A stretch of 64,000 nt of DNA from Nonlabens sp. Ci31 (GCF_012974865.1 NZ_CP043633.1:2477501-2541500), one strand, 5' to 3'; counted from the stretch's first letter, positions 45,930 through 56,320 are shown. Notes: generated from the sequence alone by a model not told the origin. Program-made: numbers and translations.

Positions 45930-46817
45930 ATGAAAGGAATAATTTTAGCGGGTGGTTCGGGAACAAGATTACATCCATTAACCCTAGCAGTCAGTAAACA
46001 ACTTTTACCTATTTATGATAAGCCTATGGTGTATTACCCGCTTTCTGTTTTAATGGAAGCTGGTATTACAGAGGTGCTATTGATATCCACACCAAATGAC
46101 CTTCCTAATTTTGAACGTTTACTTGGTGATGGAAGTAAGTTTGGCATCTCGATCTCGTACAAGGTACAGCCTAGCCCAGACGGTCTCGCACAAGCATTTA
46201 TTCTCGGTGAAGAATTTATAGGGGATGATGCTGTAGCTTTGGTTTTAGGAGATAATATTTTTTATGGAGCTGGATTTTCTGATTTATTGGAAGAAGCAGT
46301 ACAGAAAGTGACTCAAAAAAATGTGGCTGTTGTATTTGGTAATTATGTAAAAGATCCAGAGCGTTATGGTGTGGCAAGTTTTGATGCTAGTGGTCAACTG
46401 AGCAGTATTGAAGAAAAGCCTACCAATCCTGCATCCAACTATGCCGTAGTAGGTCTTTATTTTTACCCCAATTCAGTTATAGAAGTGGCAAAAGGATTAA
46501 AGCCATCTAAGAGAGGCGAATTGGAGATCACTGCGGTCAATCAGTATTATTTAGAGAATAAGAGTTTAGAAATGCAAATACTGAGTCGCGGCTTTGCCTG
46601 GTTGGATACCGGGACGCATGAAGCACTTACTGAGGCAACGGAATTTGTAAAAGCGGTAGAAAAACGTACCGGCCTTAAAATAGCTTGTTTAGAAGAGATG
46701 GCGTTGATCCAAAAAAGGATTACCGCAGAAGATCTTTTTAGTAGAGTTGAACACTTAAAAGGAGATTACTACGACTATATCAAAGAAGTAGTTCTCAGAA
46801 ACAGAAAAGCGAATTAA
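45930..46817 (+). CDS. rfbA: Glucose-1-phosphate thymidylyltransferase
   Basis: RfbA/RmlA makes dTDP-glucose from glucose-1-phosphate and dTTP. The 295-residue protein has the nucleotide-binding motif [20 protein letters not shown] at the start, then [18 protein letters not shown], a [12 protein letters not shown] motif near residue 108 and [12 protein letters not shown] near 223. It supplies the substrate of RfbB upstream. The short four-helix-bundle gene separates the two. Confidence 0.97.
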   Translation: MKGIILAGGSGTRLHPLTLAVSKQLLPIYDKPMVYYPLSVLMEAGITEVLLISTPNDLPNFERLLGDGSKFGISISYKVQPSPDGLAQAFILGEEFIGDDAVALVLGDNIFYGAGFSDLLEEAVQKVTQKNVAVVFGNYVKDPERYGVASFDASGQLSSIEEKPTNPASNYAVVGLYFYPNSVIEVAKGLKPSKRGELEITAVNQYYLENKSLEMQILSRGFAWLDTGTHEALTEATEFVKAVEKRTGLKIACLEEMALIQKRITAEDLFSRVEHLKGDYYDYIKEVVLRNRKAN

Positions 46818-46923
46818 TTATTTATAGTTCTGCAAGTTGTTTTCAGGCCTGTGCTAAGAAGAAACTTACTACCTTTGGTGCTGACTTTTCGTAAAAATAA
46901 CAGATTAAAATACCACTAGAAAA

Positions 46924-47895
46924 TTGACACAAGACAAGATACTTATTACCGGCGCCGCAGGATTTATAGGGAGCAACTTAGCTGATTATTTTGTGGGAAA
47001 AGGATATGTGGTTGTTGGATTAGATAATTTTTCCACAGGTCATTTCAAGAATATTCAACAACTAAAAGAGAAGTCCAATTTTCAATTTATCGAAGGAGAT
47101 ATAAGAGATATGGAGGTGTGCGTCAAAGCGGTAAAAGGTTGTCGATACGTATTGCATCAAGCAGCATTAGGAAGTGTTCCTAGATCTATCAAAGACCCCA
47201 TTACTACCAATGATGTAAATATCAGCGGTTTTTTGAACATATTGACTGCTTGCAAGAATGAAGAGGTTGACAAGTTGGTATATGCAGCAAGTTCTTCTAC
47301 TTATGGTGATTCCAAAGCCTTACCTAAAGTGGAAGATCAAATAGGGAAACCACTATCCCCATATGCGATAACAAAATATGTAAATGAATTATATGCAGAC
47401 GTTTTTTATAAAACGTACGGACTAAAAAGCATTGGTTTACGGTATTTTAATGTGTTTGGTAGAAGACAAGATCCCAATGGGGCCTATGCGGCAGTAATTC
47501 CCAAATTTATTGCTCATCTTATGAATAGGAAGTCCCCAATTATCAATGGAGACGGAACATTTTCAAGAGACTTTACCTATATAGATAATGTGATACAAGC
47601 AAACGAACTGGCTATGTTGTCTACTCAGGAAGAATCTAATAATTGCGTATTAAATATTGCTTTTGGTGAGCGAACTACGATTTCAGATTTAGTTCAGACA
47701 TTAAAAGATCTATTGAGTCGTTCCACAAAAAGTATACAGAATTTAAAAATCAATTATGGACCAAATCGAGAAGGTGATGTGCCTCACTCCTTAGCATCTA
47801 TTCAAAAAGCTAAAGATGTCATAGGTTATGATCCTCAATACAGTTTACAAGATGGTTTAAAGGAGTCTATCAAATGGTACCAAGATAACTTGTAA
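46924..47895 (+). CDS. UDP-N-acetylglucosamine 4-epimerase-like (WbpP/TviC type)
   Basis: This short-chain-dehydrogenase-like epimerase would convert UDP-GlcNAc to UDP-GalNAc. The 323-residue protein has the NAD motif ITGAAGFIGSNLADYF, HQAALGSVPRSIKDP near residue 78 and the catalytic Y/K signature YAITKYVNELYAD near 153, with the WbpP-like AASSSTYGDS segment near 121. It starts with TTG at 46924; no better start with a full NAD motif exists in frame. It is followed 6 bases later by the WbpO/TviB-type dehydrogenase, as in Vi-antigen and O-antigen clusters, supporting UDP-GalNAcA synthesis. Confidence 0.88.
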   Translation: MTQDKILITGAAGFIGSNLADYFVGKGYVVVGLDNFSTGHFKNIQQLKEKSNFQFIEGDIRDMEVCVKAVKGCRYVLHQAALGSVPRSIKDPITTNDVNISGFLNILTACKNEEVDKLVYAASSSTYGDSKALPKVEDQIGKPLSPYAITKYVNELYADVFYKTYGLKSIGLRYFNVFGRRQDPNGAYAAVIPKFIAHLMNRKSPIINGDGTFSRDFTYIDNVIQANELAMLSTQEESNNCVLNIAFGERTTISDLVQTLKDLLSRSTKSIQNLKINYGPNREGDVPHSLASIQKAKDVIGYDPQYSLQDGLKESIKWYQDNL

Positions 47896-47901
47896 GCCGC
47901 A

Positions 47902-49188
47902 ATGCCAACTAAGATGAAAAAAATAGCAGTTATAGGTTTGGGTTATGTGGGATTGCCATTGGCAAGACTTTTTGCTACAAAATATAGTGTACTGGGCTTA
48001 GATATAAATAGAAGCAGAATAGACAATTTACAAAAGGGAATAGACGATACTCTTGAGGTAGAAGAAGAGTTGTTAAAGTCTGTTCTAAAGTCTGAAAATT
48101 CAAATGCTAACGGCTTGTACTGCTCATTTGATTTGGAGGAGTTGGAAACAGCAACTATTTATATAGTAACGGTTCCTACTCCAGTAGATACTAAAAACCA
48201 ACCAGATTTAACAGCTTTGGTTAAAGCGAGTGAGACTGTTGGTAAGTATTTGAGTAAAGATGATATTGTAATTTATGAATCCACAGTTTACCCAGGAGCC
48301 ACAGAAGAAGTATGTGTTCCCATTCTTGAAAAGCAAAGCGGTTTAAAATTCAATAAAGACTTTTTTGCTGGCTATTCTCCAGAGCGCATCAATCCAGGAG
48401 ATAAATTACACAGAATAGAACATATTTTAAAAGTAACTTCAGGAAGCACCCCTGAAATAGCATTAATGATCGATGATTTATACGCATCGGTGATAGCTGC
48501 AGGTACCCATCTTGCGCCTACTATCAAGGTTGCTGAAGCAGCAAAAGTGATAGAAAATGCGCAAAGAGATATCAACATTGCTTTTGTAAATGAATTGGCT
48601 AAAATTTTCAACTTATTAGACATTGATACCCAAGCAGTGCTAGAAGCAGCAGGTACCAAATGGAATTTTATAAAATTTCAACCAGGATTGGTAGGTGGTC
48701 ATTGTATAGGTGTTGATCCGTATTACTTGGCTCAAAAAGCACAACAAGTAGGCTATAACCCAGAGATCATATTAGCTGGTAGAAGGGTCAATGACAGTAT
48801 GGGTGAATATGTAGCCAGTCAGACCGTAAAGCTTATGCTGTCTAGAGCGATCATCCTAAAAAATGCAGCAATTTTAATTTTGGGGATTACATTTAAAGAA
48901 AATTGTCCTGATGTGAGGAATACAAAAGTGGTGGACGTGGTATCAAGTTTAAGAGAATTTGGCCTACAAGTAGATATCCATGATCCCAATGCAGATCCTA
49001 TAGAAGTGCAAAAGGAATACGGTTTAGAGTCCATGCTAGGATTGCCTCAGAAAAAATACAGTGCGATTGTATTAGCAGTGGCACATCAACAGTTTTTAGA
49101 TTTGGACCTTTCAGAATTACTAGAACCTAACGGGGTTGTATATGATGTGAAAGGAGTTTTAGGATCTAAAGCAGATAAGAAATTATAA
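47902..49188 (+). CDS. UDP-HexNAc 6-dehydrogenase (TviB/WbpO/WecC family)
   Basis: The enzyme oxidises C6 of a UDP-N-acetylhexosamine to the uronic acid with NAD. The 428-residue protein has the NAD motif [18 protein letters not shown], the [14 protein letters not shown] segment near residue 128, and [16 protein letters not shown], which carries the catalytic Cys, near 265. The C-terminal [20 protein letters not shown] domain lies near 329. With the WbpP-like epimerase upstream, UDP-GalNAcA is the most likely product, though UDP-ManNAcA or UDP-GlcNAcA cannot be excluded. The start could be the ATG at 47902 or at 47914. Confidence 0.9.
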   Translation: MPTKMKKIAVIGLGYVGLPLARLFATKYSVLGLDINRSRIDNLQKGIDDTLEVEEELLKSVLKSENSNANGLYCSFDLEELETATIYIVTVPTPVDTKNQPDLTALVKASETVGKYLSKDDIVIYESTVYPGATEEVCVPILEKQSGLKFNKDFFAGYSPERINPGDKLHRIEHILKVTSGSTPEIALMIDDLYASVIAAGTHLAPTIKVAEAAKVIENAQRDINIAFVNELAKIFNLLDIDTQAVLEAAGTKWNFIKFQPGLVGGHCIGVDPYYLAQKAQQVGYNPEIILAGRRVNDSMGEYVASQTVKLMLSRAIILKNAAILILGITFKENCPDVRNTKVVDVVSSLREFGLQVDIHDPNADPIEVQKEYGLESMLGLPQKKYSAIVLAVAHQQFLDLDLSELLEPNGVVYDVKGVLGSKADKKL

Positions 49189-49189
49189 T

Positions 49190-50584
49190 ATGAAAATAAA
49201 AAATATTTGTTGTATCGGAGCTGGTTATGTAGGAGGTCCTACGATGACCATGATTGCTGCTAAATGCCCTAATATTACCGTAAATGTAGTGGATATCAAT
49301 GAAAAACGCATAGCGGCATGGAATGATCTCGATGTGGAAAACATTCCTATTTACGAACCAGGACTATCGGAACTGGTGAGTCAAACAAGAGGTAACAACC
49401 TGTTCTTTTCTACCGATGTGGATGCGGCAATCAAAGCTGCTGACATGATTTTTATATCGGTGAATACGCCTACAAAAACCTATGGTGTAGGAAAAGGTAT
49501 GGCCGCAGACCTAAAATATATCGAGCTTTGTGCCAGACAAATAGCCGCAGTAGCGACTACAGATAAAATAATAGTTGAAAAGTCCACCTTACCGGTGAGA
49601 ACGGCAGAGGCTTTAAGAAGTATACTGGACAATACTGGAAACGGAGTGCAATTTGACATTCTTTCCAATCCAGAATTCTTGGCAGAAGGAACAGCAGTTT
49701 CTGATCTTCTCAATCCAGATCGAGTATTAATAGGTGGCGAGCAAACAGAAAATGGGAAAAAAGCTCAAAAAGCATTGGTGGATGTGTATTCTAATTGGGT
49801 TCCTAAAGATCAAATATTAACCACTAATGTTTGGTCAGCCGAGCTTTCTAAGCTTACTGCAAATGCCTTTTTAGCGCAACGGGTAAGCAGTATAAACGCT
49901 ATATCAGAGCTATGTGAAGTCACGGAAGCAGATGTAAATGAAGTAGCTAGAGCAATAGGAGCCGATTCTAGAATAGGATCTAAATTCTTAAAAGCATCTG
50001 TAGGTTTTGGAGGTTCTTGTTTTCAGAAAGATATTTTAAATCTTGTTTATATATCCCAGACCTATGGTTTACAAGAAGTAGCCGATTATTGGGAGCAGGT
50101 GATTATTATGAACGATCACCAGAAAAGGAGGTTTGCTAAAAAAATAGTAAAGACCTTGTTCAACACCGTATCTGGCAAAAAAATCGCTTTAATGGGTTGG
50201 GCTTTTAAAAAGGATACCAACGATACAAGAGAGTCTGCCGCTATTTATGTGGCCGACTACCTATTAAACGAACAAGCAGAAATTACGGTCTACGATCCGA
50301 AAGTTACCGCAGAACAAATTTATAGTGATCTCAATTATTTGGGCACCCGAACAGATGAAGAGAATCGAAGACTTCTTAAGGTAGTCACCGATCCTAAAGC
50401 AGCGGTAGCAAAGGCTCATGCGACAGCCATATTGACAGAGTGGGATGAATTTAAAAATTTCAACTGGAAAGAGACCTATGACAGCATGCTCAAACCAGCA
50501 TTCCTTTTTGATGGTCGCATGTTATTAGATCATGAGGAGTTGCAACGCATAGGCTTTGAGGTGTATACCATAGGTAGAGGTTGA
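49190..50584 (+). CDS. ugd: UDP-glucose 6-dehydrogenase
   Basis: The 464-residue protein has the NAD motif [20 protein letters not shown], a first-domain [20 protein letters not shown] segment near residue 91, and the catalytic-Cys motif [15 protein letters not shown] near 270. The later [16 protein letters not shown] motif is near 332. It is closer to the long eukaryote-like UGDH type than to the 428-residue dehydrogenase just upstream, from which one base separates it. The product should be UDP-glucuronate for capsule or O-antigen synthesis. Confidence 0.92.
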   Translation: MKIKNICCIGAGYVGGPTMTMIAAKCPNITVNVVDINEKRIAAWNDLDVENIPIYEPGLSELVSQTRGNNLFFSTDVDAAIKAADMIFISVNTPTKTYGVGKGMAADLKYIELCARQIAAVATTDKIIVEKSTLPVRTAEALRSILDNTGNGVQFDILSNPEFLAEGTAVSDLLNPDRVLIGGEQTENGKKAQKALVDVYSNWVPKDQILTTNVWSAELSKLTANAFLAQRVSSINAISELCEVTEADVNEVARAIGADSRIGSKFLKASVGFGGSCFQKDILNLVYISQTYGLQEVADYWEQVIIMNDHQKRRFAKKIVKTLFNTVSGKKIALMGWAFKKDTNDTRESAAIYVADYLLNEQAEITVYDPKVTAEQIYSDLNYLGTRTDEENRRLLKVVTDPKAAVAKAHATAILTEWDEFKNFNWKETYDSMLKPAFLFDGRMLLDHEELQRIGFEVYTIGRG

Positions 50585-50597
50585 TTTTGCTTTTGTG

Positions 50598-50653
50598 ATG
50601 TTCGCTTTCGCGAAATCGAACATGATGAAGTTGATGCCGCACTCGTTGCGGCA
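50598..50653. other. Two hairpins after ugd, the first built on a degenerate palindrome copy
   Basis: 50598-50623 is a near-perfect 26-base palindrome with arms ATGTTCG/CGAACAT and TTCGCGAA at its centre (one symmetric mismatch pair). Palindrome copy 11 is at 50604-50617 (GCTTTCGCGAAATC). The second hairpin is TGCCGCA/TGCGGCA (50635-50641 with 50647-50653). Neither has a T-run. Confidence 0.6.
50604..50617. repeat. Iterated palindrome, copy 11 (one mismatch, after ugd)
   Basis: GCTTTCGCGAAATC, one base from the consensus. It sits at the centre of the larger 26-base near-palindrome described after ugd. Confidence 0.75.
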
Positions 50654-50808
50654 CGAAAGTGGAAACAATATAATAAAATGAATCCCAATAATAGTCCTGA
50701 GAAGTGACTACATTTGAAAAAAAATTAATTAATAGGAGCACGATTTATTGCAATTCGATGGATGCTAACTCATTAATATAACTATAATAATTGAAGCTTT
50801 AATAAATA

Positions 50809-51996
50809 ATGAATATTTTAAATCTAATAGGTCGTGAGCATCTTCTTTTTGAGAGTGATATTAAACGTAATGAAAATGAATTATTAGAAAAAGTAAGGTC
50901 AAGTTCTTTTCTTGTTTTAGGTGGGGCTGGTTCAATAGGTCAAGCAGTTGTAAAAGAAATTTTTAAAAGAAATCCTAAGAAATTACATGTTGTAGATATC
51001 AGTGAAAATAATTTAGTGGAACTAGTTAGAGACGTAAGAAGTTCTTTTGGGTATATAGATGGGGATTTTCAAACCTTTGCCTTAGACATAGGTAGTATAG
51101 AATATGATGCATTTGTAAATTCAGATGGTGAATATGATTACGTTTTAAACCTAAGTGCACTAAAACATGTGCGAAGTGAAAAGGATCCCTTTACGTTAAT
51201 GAGAATGATTGATGTAAATATTTTCAATACCTATAAGTCAATACAGCAATCTATTGACAAAGGAGTTTCCAAATACTTTTGTGTTTCCACTGATAAGGCT
51301 GCAAATCCAGTTAATATGATGGGAGCTTCCAAGAGAATTATGGAAATGTTTATTATGAAAACTAGTCAAGAAATAAATATCTCAACAGCCCGCTTTGCAA
51401 ATGTTGCTTTTTCTGATGGGTCCTTATTACATGGTTTTAATAAAAGAATTGAAAAGCTTCAACCTATTGTAGCACCAACTGATGTAAAAAGATATTTCGT
51501 AGTTCCACAAGAGGCAGGTGAACTATGTTTAATGTCTTGTTTATTAGGTCAAAATAGGGACATCTTTTTCCCTAAATTAAGTGAAGGGCTAGATTTAATA
51601 TCATTTTCTGATATAGCAGTTAATTACCTTAAGCAAATAGGATATAAGCCGTTTCTATGTGATTCTGAGCAAGAAGCAAGAGACTTAATGGAGACACTAC
51701 CTAAAGAAGGTAAATGGCCTTGTTATTTCACAGTTTCAGATACAACTGGTGAAAAATCATTTGAAGAATTCTATACAGATAATGAAACGATTGATTTAAA
51801 TCAATTTGAAAATTTAGGTATTATTAAAAATGAGTATGTGGAAAGCGATAAAAAAATCTCATATTTTGAGAATTCTATAAAGAATATGAAAGATTCTAAA
51901 CAGTGGAAAAAATCTCACATAGTAGAATTGTTTAATCAAATTTTACCTAACTTCAATCATGAAGAAAAGGGAAAATTTTTAGATAGTAAAATGTAA
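50809..51996 (+). CDS. Nucleotide-sugar 4,6-dehydratase of the LegB/CapD type
   Basis: The 395-residue protein has a Rossmann motif, LVLGGAGSIGQAVVKEIFKR, near residue 35. The catalytic region VSTDKAANPVNMMGASKRIM lies near 163 and FANVAFSDGSLLHGF near 197, in the style of the CapD/FlaA1/LegB extended-SDR family. In legionaminic acid synthesis LegB makes the 4-keto-6-deoxy GlcNAc nucleotide. The order of the genes that follow (LegC-, LegI-, LegG-, PtmE- and LegF-like) supports this role. Whether the carrier is GDP or UDP is inferred from the PtmE-like gene downstream, which points to GDP. Confidence 0.82.
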   Translation: MNILNLIGREHLLFESDIKRNENELLEKVRSSSFLVLGGAGSIGQAVVKEIFKRNPKKLHVVDISENNLVELVRDVRSSFGYIDGDFQTFALDIGSIEYDAFVNSDGEYDYVLNLSALKHVRSEKDPFTLMRMIDVNIFNTYKSIQQSIDKGVSKYFCVSTDKAANPVNMMGASKRIMEMFIMKTSQEINISTARFANVAFSDGSLLHGFNKRIEKLQPIVAPTDVKRYFVVPQEAGELCLMSCLLGQNRDIFFPKLSEGLDLISFSDIAVNYLKQIGYKPFLCDSEQEARDLMETLPKEGKWPCYFTVSDTTGEKSFEEFYTDNETIDLNQFENLGIIKNEYVESDKKISYFENSIKNMKDSKQWKKSHIVELFNQILPNFNHEEKGKFLDSKM

Positions 51997-51997
51997 T

Positions 51998-53149
51998 ATG
52001 ATGCTTAATTACGATATGATTATCGATAACATACGGGATTTGTTTAATGAGCCTAAAGAGTTTATACCTTTGCATGTTCCGCATTTTTCAGGAAATGAGA
52101 AGAAATATGTTAATGAGTGTATAGACTCTACATTTGTTTCCAGTGTTGGTAAGTTTGTCGATCAATTCGAACTTGCAATAGCCAAGTATACAGGTGCCAA
52201 AAGATGCGTGGTTTGTGTAAATGGAACTAATGCAATCCACCTTGCTTTAATAGCCAGTGGCGTTGATGCAGGTGACGAAGTTTTAACTCAACCATTAACT
52301 TTTATAGCTACAGTTAATGCTATATCATATGCACAAGCAACACCTGTGTTTGTCGATGTTGATAAAGATACCATGGGAATGTCACCTACTTCTTTAAGAA
52401 AGTTTCTAGAAGAGGAAACAATTATTAAAGAGGGCAACTGTTACAGCAAGACAACAGGAAGTAAGATCAGTGCTTGCTTACCTATGCACACCTTTGGACA
52501 TGCAGTTCGTATTGATGAAATAAAAACAATATGTGAAGAATTCCATATAATTTTAATAGAAGATGCTGCTGAAGCTATCGGTAGTGTTTATAAAGGAAAA
52601 CACTTAGGAACTTATGGATTATTGGGTACATTCAGTTTTAACGGAAACAAAACAATTACTACTGGTGGTGGAGGTGCTATAATTACAGATGATGAAGAAT
52701 TAGCTGATAAGTTAAAGCATCTTAGTACCCAAGCTAAAGTTCCCCATAAATGGAAATATGAACACGATCAAATTGGGTATAATTATAGAATGCCCAATAT
52801 TAACGCTGCCTTAGGATTAGCTCAAATTGAAAATTTAGATTATATCCTTAAGCAAAAAAGAAAATTAGCAAAATCTTATAAACAGTTTTTTACTTCTTTA
52901 GAGATAGACTTCTTTGTAGAACGTGAGAATGAATTATCTAATTACTGGTTGAATGCAGTAATTTTAGAAAATAAAGAGCAACAACAAATTTTCTTAACAA
53001 AGCTAAACGATGCTGGCGTTATGTGTCGACCTATTTGGGAATTAATGACGGAGATGGTGATGTTTAAAGATTGTCAAAAAACGAACCTAGATAATGCGAG
53101 GTGGCTTTCAGATCGTGTTGTTAATATACCTAGTAGTGTTGTAATTTAA
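51998..53149 (+). CDS. LegC-like PLP aminotransferase
   Basis: This DegT/DnrJ/EryC1-family sugar aminotransferase would aminate C4 of the 4-keto-6-deoxy sugar made by the LegB-like enzyme. The 383-residue protein has VVCVNGTNAIHLALIASGVD near residue 67, PLTFIATVNAISYA near 97, IEDAAEAIGSVYKGKHLG near 187, and GTFSFNGNKTITTGGGGAI with the PLP lysine near 213. The N-terminal segment FIPLHVPHFSGNEKKYVNEC is typical of the LegC subgroup. It starts one base after the LegB stop; the ATG at 52001 is an equal alternative start. Confidence 0.87.
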   Translation: MMLNYDMIIDNIRDLFNEPKEFIPLHVPHFSGNEKKYVNECIDSTFVSSVGKFVDQFELAIAKYTGAKRCVVCVNGTNAIHLALIASGVDAGDEVLTQPLTFIATVNAISYAQATPVFVDVDKDTMGMSPTSLRKFLEEETIIKEGNCYSKTTGSKISACLPMHTFGHAVRIDEIKTICEEFHIILIEDAAEAIGSVYKGKHLGTYGLLGTFSFNGNKTITTGGGGAIITDDEELADKLKHLSTQAKVPHKWKYEHDQIGYNYRMPNINAALGLAQIENLDYILKQKRKLAKSYKQFFTSLEIDFFVERENELSNYWLNAVILENKEQQQIFLTKLNDAGVMCRPIWELMTEMVMFKDCQKTNLDNARWLSDRVVNIPSSVVI

Positions 53150-53251
53150 TGTGGAACTTGTATAGAAGTTTTGGTAAATAACATTTTATAAAAAGGTCGA
53201 TATTGTCGTGCAATATTTCATATCGTCTCATAAATATTTAAGGAAAAAAGA

Positions 53252-54142
53252 ATGAAAATAGGTTATTTTGCTGACGGGCCTTGGTCCCATGAAGCTTTTA
53301 AAAAAATACAAGCAGATACCAGGTTTCAAATAGAGTTTATTGTTCCTAGATATGACACAAAAGATAACACTTTGGAAACTTTTGCATCAAATCACAATAT
53401 ACCATATTTTAAATTACAGAATGTTAATGATAAAATTTCACTTGAAAAAATAGAATCTTTTTCTTGTGATATTCTTGTTTCCATGAGTTTTAATCAGATC
53501 TTTCGTAAAGATATTATTAATCTTACTCCGAATGGTATAATAAATTGCCATGCTGGTAAATTACCATTTTATAGAGGAAGGAATATTCTTAATTGGGTAT
53601 TGATCAATGACGAAGATGAATTCGGGATTACAGTTCATTATGTTGACGAAGGTATAGATACTGGCGATATAATACTGCAGAAATCATATAGCATTAATGA
53701 AAGTGACGACTATTCAACTTTATTAAGTAGGTCTTACATTGAATGTGCTAATATCCTATATGATGCTTTAATTTTATTTATAGATGGAGATGTTCCTCGT
53801 ATTAATCAAGCAACTATACATCCTTTAGGGATGTACTGTGGTAGACGTGGAATGGGGGATGAGATTATTGATTGGAATCAAACATCAAGAGAGATCCATA
53901 ATTTTATTAGGTCTGTTTGTAGTCCTGGTCCACTCGCAACTACTTATAGTAGAGATACTGAAGTTAAAATTAATAAATCAAAGTACTATAATAATGCTCC
54001 TAATTATATCGGTAAAGTAGGACAAATTTTATCAAAAACAGCAAATGGATATTTGGTGAAAACTAAAGATTCATACATCGAAATTTTCGAAGTTCGTTCC
54101 GACAGGAAATTGATAGTAGGAAATTGTTTGTTAAATAAATAA
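53252..54142 (+). CDS. Methionyl-tRNA formyltransferase-like sugar N-formyltransferase
   Basis: The 296-residue protein has the formyltransferase fold: GIINCHAGKLPFYRGRNILN near residue 95 contains the Asn-His of the catalytic triad, and VDEGIDTGDIILQ near 131 contains the Asp. A C-terminal Fmt-like domain (about 195-296) follows. Relatives such as VioF, FdtF and WbtJ formylate amino sugars from N10-formyltetrahydrofolate. It stands between LegC- and NeuB/LegI-like genes, where an N-acetyltransferase (LegH) would normally act. The obvious inference is N-formylation of the 4-amino group. A true tRNA formyltransferase is unlikely in this context. About 100 bases separate it from the LegC-like gene. 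Confidence 0.82.
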   Translation: MKIGYFADGPWSHEAFKKIQADTRFQIEFIVPRYDTKDNTLETFASNHNIPYFKLQNVNDKISLEKIESFSCDILVSMSFNQIFRKDIINLTPNGIINCHAGKLPFYRGRNILNWVLINDEDEFGITVHYVDEGIDTGDIILQKSYSINESDDYSTLLSRSYIECANILYDALILFIDGDVPRINQATIHPLGMYCGRRGMGDEIIDWNQTSREIHNFIRSVCSPGPLATTYSRDTEVKINKSKYYNNAPNYIGKVGQILSKTANGYLVKTKDSYIEIFEVRSDRKLIVGNCLLNK

Positions 54143-54149
54143 TTAAAGG

Positions 54150-55160
54150 ATGAATAGAACACTCATAATTGCAGAGGCAGGAGTTAATCATAATGGTGAC
54201 ATTCAGATGGCTAAACAATTGGTAAACGCGGCAGCAGCCGCTAAAGTGGATTACGTAAAGTTTCAAACCTTTAAGGCTGATAAGTTAGTTACTAAAAAAA
54301 GTAAAAAGGCAGATTATCAAATTATTAATACTGCCGATGGAGATCCTTCACAATATAACATGCTTAAAGCATTAGAGCTGACTGATGAAATGCATGATGA
54401 ACTGATCGCTTACTGTAAAACTAAAGATGTAAAGTTTTTATCTACAGGATTTGATCAAGATAGTCTAGCTTATTTAAAAGATAAGGGTATCACTTTGGCA
54501 AAAATCCCATCAGGTGAGTTAACTAATCTTCCTTATTTAAGGACTGTTGCTAATTTATTTCAGGATGTTATTTTAAGTACTGGAATGGCAACTTTAAGCG
54601 AGGTGAAGGAAGCTTATAATATACTTCTAGATAATGGAGTTAGTCGCAATCGAATAACCATTTTACATTGCAATACAGAATATCCTACACCGATGGTAGA
54701 TGTAAACCTCTTAGGTATGTTAGATATTAAAGAAAAGTTGAACTGCTCTGTTGGATATTCTGATCATACTTTAGGGATAGAAGTCCCGATCGCCGCTACG
54801 GCTTTGGGTGCCGTTGTAATTGAAAAACATTTCACTCTGGATAGAAACTTACCAGGACCTGATCATAAAGCTTCTTTAGAACCAGATGAACTCAAACAAA
54901 TGGTGCAGTCCATAAGAAATATTGAGACGGCTTTAAGTGGCTCTGGTGTCAAAGAACCATCACCATCTGAATTAAAAAATAAACCAATTGCAAGAAAAAG
55001 TATTGTAGCCATACTACCTATCGAACAAGGTGAAACGTTCACTCTTCATAACATAGGAGTAAAACGACCAGGCACTGGAATAAGTCCTATGAAGTGGGAC
55101 GAAGTTTTAGGTTCAAGTGCTTTAAAAAGTTTTAATATTGATGATTTAATAGAATTGTAA
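54150..55160 (+). CDS. Nonulosonate synthase of the NeuB/LegI type
   Basis: The enzyme condenses an N-acyl-mannosamine-type sugar with phosphoenolpyruvate to a nine-carbon nonulosonic acid. The 336-residue protein has the NeuB N-terminus IIAEAGVNHNGDIQMAKQLV, KFQTFKADKLVTK near residue 37, VGYSDHTLGIEVPIAATALG near 198, VIEKHFTLDRNLPGPDHKAS near 221, and the SAF antifreeze-like domain at the C-terminus (ARKSIVAILPIEQGE). Its position after the LegC-like and formyltransferase genes points to a legionaminic-type rather than sialic acid product. Confidence 0.92.
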   Translation: MNRTLIIAEAGVNHNGDIQMAKQLVNAAAAAKVDYVKFQTFKADKLVTKKSKKADYQIINTADGDPSQYNMLKALELTDEMHDELIAYCKTKDVKFLSTGFDQDSLAYLKDKGITLAKIPSGELTNLPYLRTVANLFQDVILSTGMATLSEVKEAYNILLDNGVSRNRITILHCNTEYPTPMVDVNLLGMLDIKEKLNCSVGYSDHTLGIEVPIAATALGAVVIEKHFTLDRNLPGPDHKASLEPDELKQMVQSIRNIETALSGSGVKEPSPSELKNKPIARKSIVAILPIEQGETFTLHNIGVKRPGTGISPMKWDEVLGSSALKSFNIDDLIEL

Positions 55161-56315
55161 ATGAAAGTTGCTGTTGCTACTGGTACTCGTGCTGATTTTG
55201 GTTTATTAAGGCCATTAATACAAGAATTGAAGAATGATCATTTCTTCAAGTTGTCTCTTTGGGTAACGGCCATGCATCTATCTGATAGATTTGGTAATAC
55301 CATTAATGAGATAATTGATTCTGGTTTTGAAATTGATCACAGAATTCCTTGTCTTGAAGAGGATGATGATAGTGTTGCAATTAGCAAAACAATTTCTAGA
55401 GCCATAGATGGATTTGCTCAAGTTATTCAAAAAGACACACCTGATTTTCTAGTAATATTAGGAGACAGAACAGAAATGCTAGGAGCTGCAATTGCTGCTA
55501 CCGTGGGAAACTTACCTATCGTACACATACATGGAGGAGAAACAACCATAGGGGCATATGATGAAAGTATAAGGCATAGTATCACTAAGATGAGTTACAT
55601 TCACTTTACAGCTTCTCAGGAATATAAAAATAGAGTCATACAACTTGGAGAGTACCCTAATCGTGTTTTTAATGTAGGCGCTATAGGAATAGATTCTATT
55701 AAGAATTTACCTTTACTTAGTACAAAGCAACTGGAAGAAGATTTAAATTTTAAATTTGATCATAGAAATATTTTAATTACTTATCATCCAGTTACTTTAG
55801 AGTCTTCAAGTGCTTTGAAACAGTTTCAGTTCATTCTCAAAGCATTAGATGAGCTTAAAAATACCTTTCTAATATTTACTCATGCAAATTCAGATAAGGA
55901 CGGAAGGGTTATTAATAGTATGATTGATGAATACACTGAATTGAATAAAAGTAAATCTATAGGTGTAAAATCTTTAGGGCAATTAAGATATTTTAGTATG
56001 CTTAAAAATGTTGATGTAGTTCTAGGAAATAGTTCCAGTGGAATTTTAGAAGTTCCCTATTTTAACATACCTACTATTAATGTAGGCGATCGACAGACAG
56101 GTCGTCTGATGTCCAAAAGTGTCATACAAAGTTCTAACGATCTTGAAAATATTAAAAAATCGTTGAAATTAAGTTTAGATCCCGCTTTCGCGAAAGCAAT
56201 AAAAAACCAACCTCATATATATGGAGAAGGTACTGCGACTCAACAAATCATTAAGGTTCTGAAAAATATAAAGATTACATCGTTGAAAAAACCATTTTAC
56301 GACCTGCCTAAATAA
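55161..56315 (+). CDS. Hydrolysing UDP/GDP-sugar 2-epimerase of the NeuC/LegG type
   Basis: The enzyme releases the nucleotide while inverting C2, giving the free mannosamine-like sugar for the NulO synthase. The 384-residue protein opens with VAVATGTRADFGLLRPLIQE and has VILGDRTEMLGAAIAATVG near residue 94, IVHIHGGETTIGAYDESIRH near 117 and VLGNSSSGILEVPYFNIPTI near 287. These match the NeuC/LegG family. It abuts the NeuB/LegI gene without a gap. Palindrome copy 12 (56184-56197) is read as AFAKA in LDPAFAKAIKN. Confidence 0.9.
   Translation: MKVAVATGTRADFGLLRPLIQELKNDHFFKLSLWVTAMHLSDRFGNTINEIIDSGFEIDHRIPCLEEDDDSVAISKTISRAIDGFAQVIQKDTPDFLVILGDRTEMLGAAIAATVGNLPIVHIHGGETTIGAYDESIRHSITKMSYIHFTASQEYKNRVIQLGEYPNRVFNVGAIGIDSIKNLPLLSTKQLEEDLNFKFDHRNILITYHPVTLESSSALKQFQFILKALDELKNTFLIFTHANSDKDGRVINSMIDEYTELNKSKSIGVKSLGQLRYFSMLKNVDVVLGNSSSGILEVPYFNIPTINVGDRQTGRLMSKSVIQSSNDLENIKKSLKLSLDPAFAKAIKNQPHIYGEGTATQQIIKVLKNIKITSLKKPFYDLPK
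56184..56197. repeat. Iterated palindrome, copy 12 (inside NeuC/LegG-like gene)
   Basis: Exact GCTTTCGCGAAAGC, read as AFAKA. Confidence 0.9.
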
Positions 56316-56320
56316 AATTT

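Noticed and set aside
53252..54142. Housekeeping methionyl-tRNA formyltransferase (fmt)
   Set aside because: The catalytic triad is shared, but the gene sits inside a nonulosonate operon and lacks the usual def/fmt neighbours. A sugar formyltransferase is more likely.
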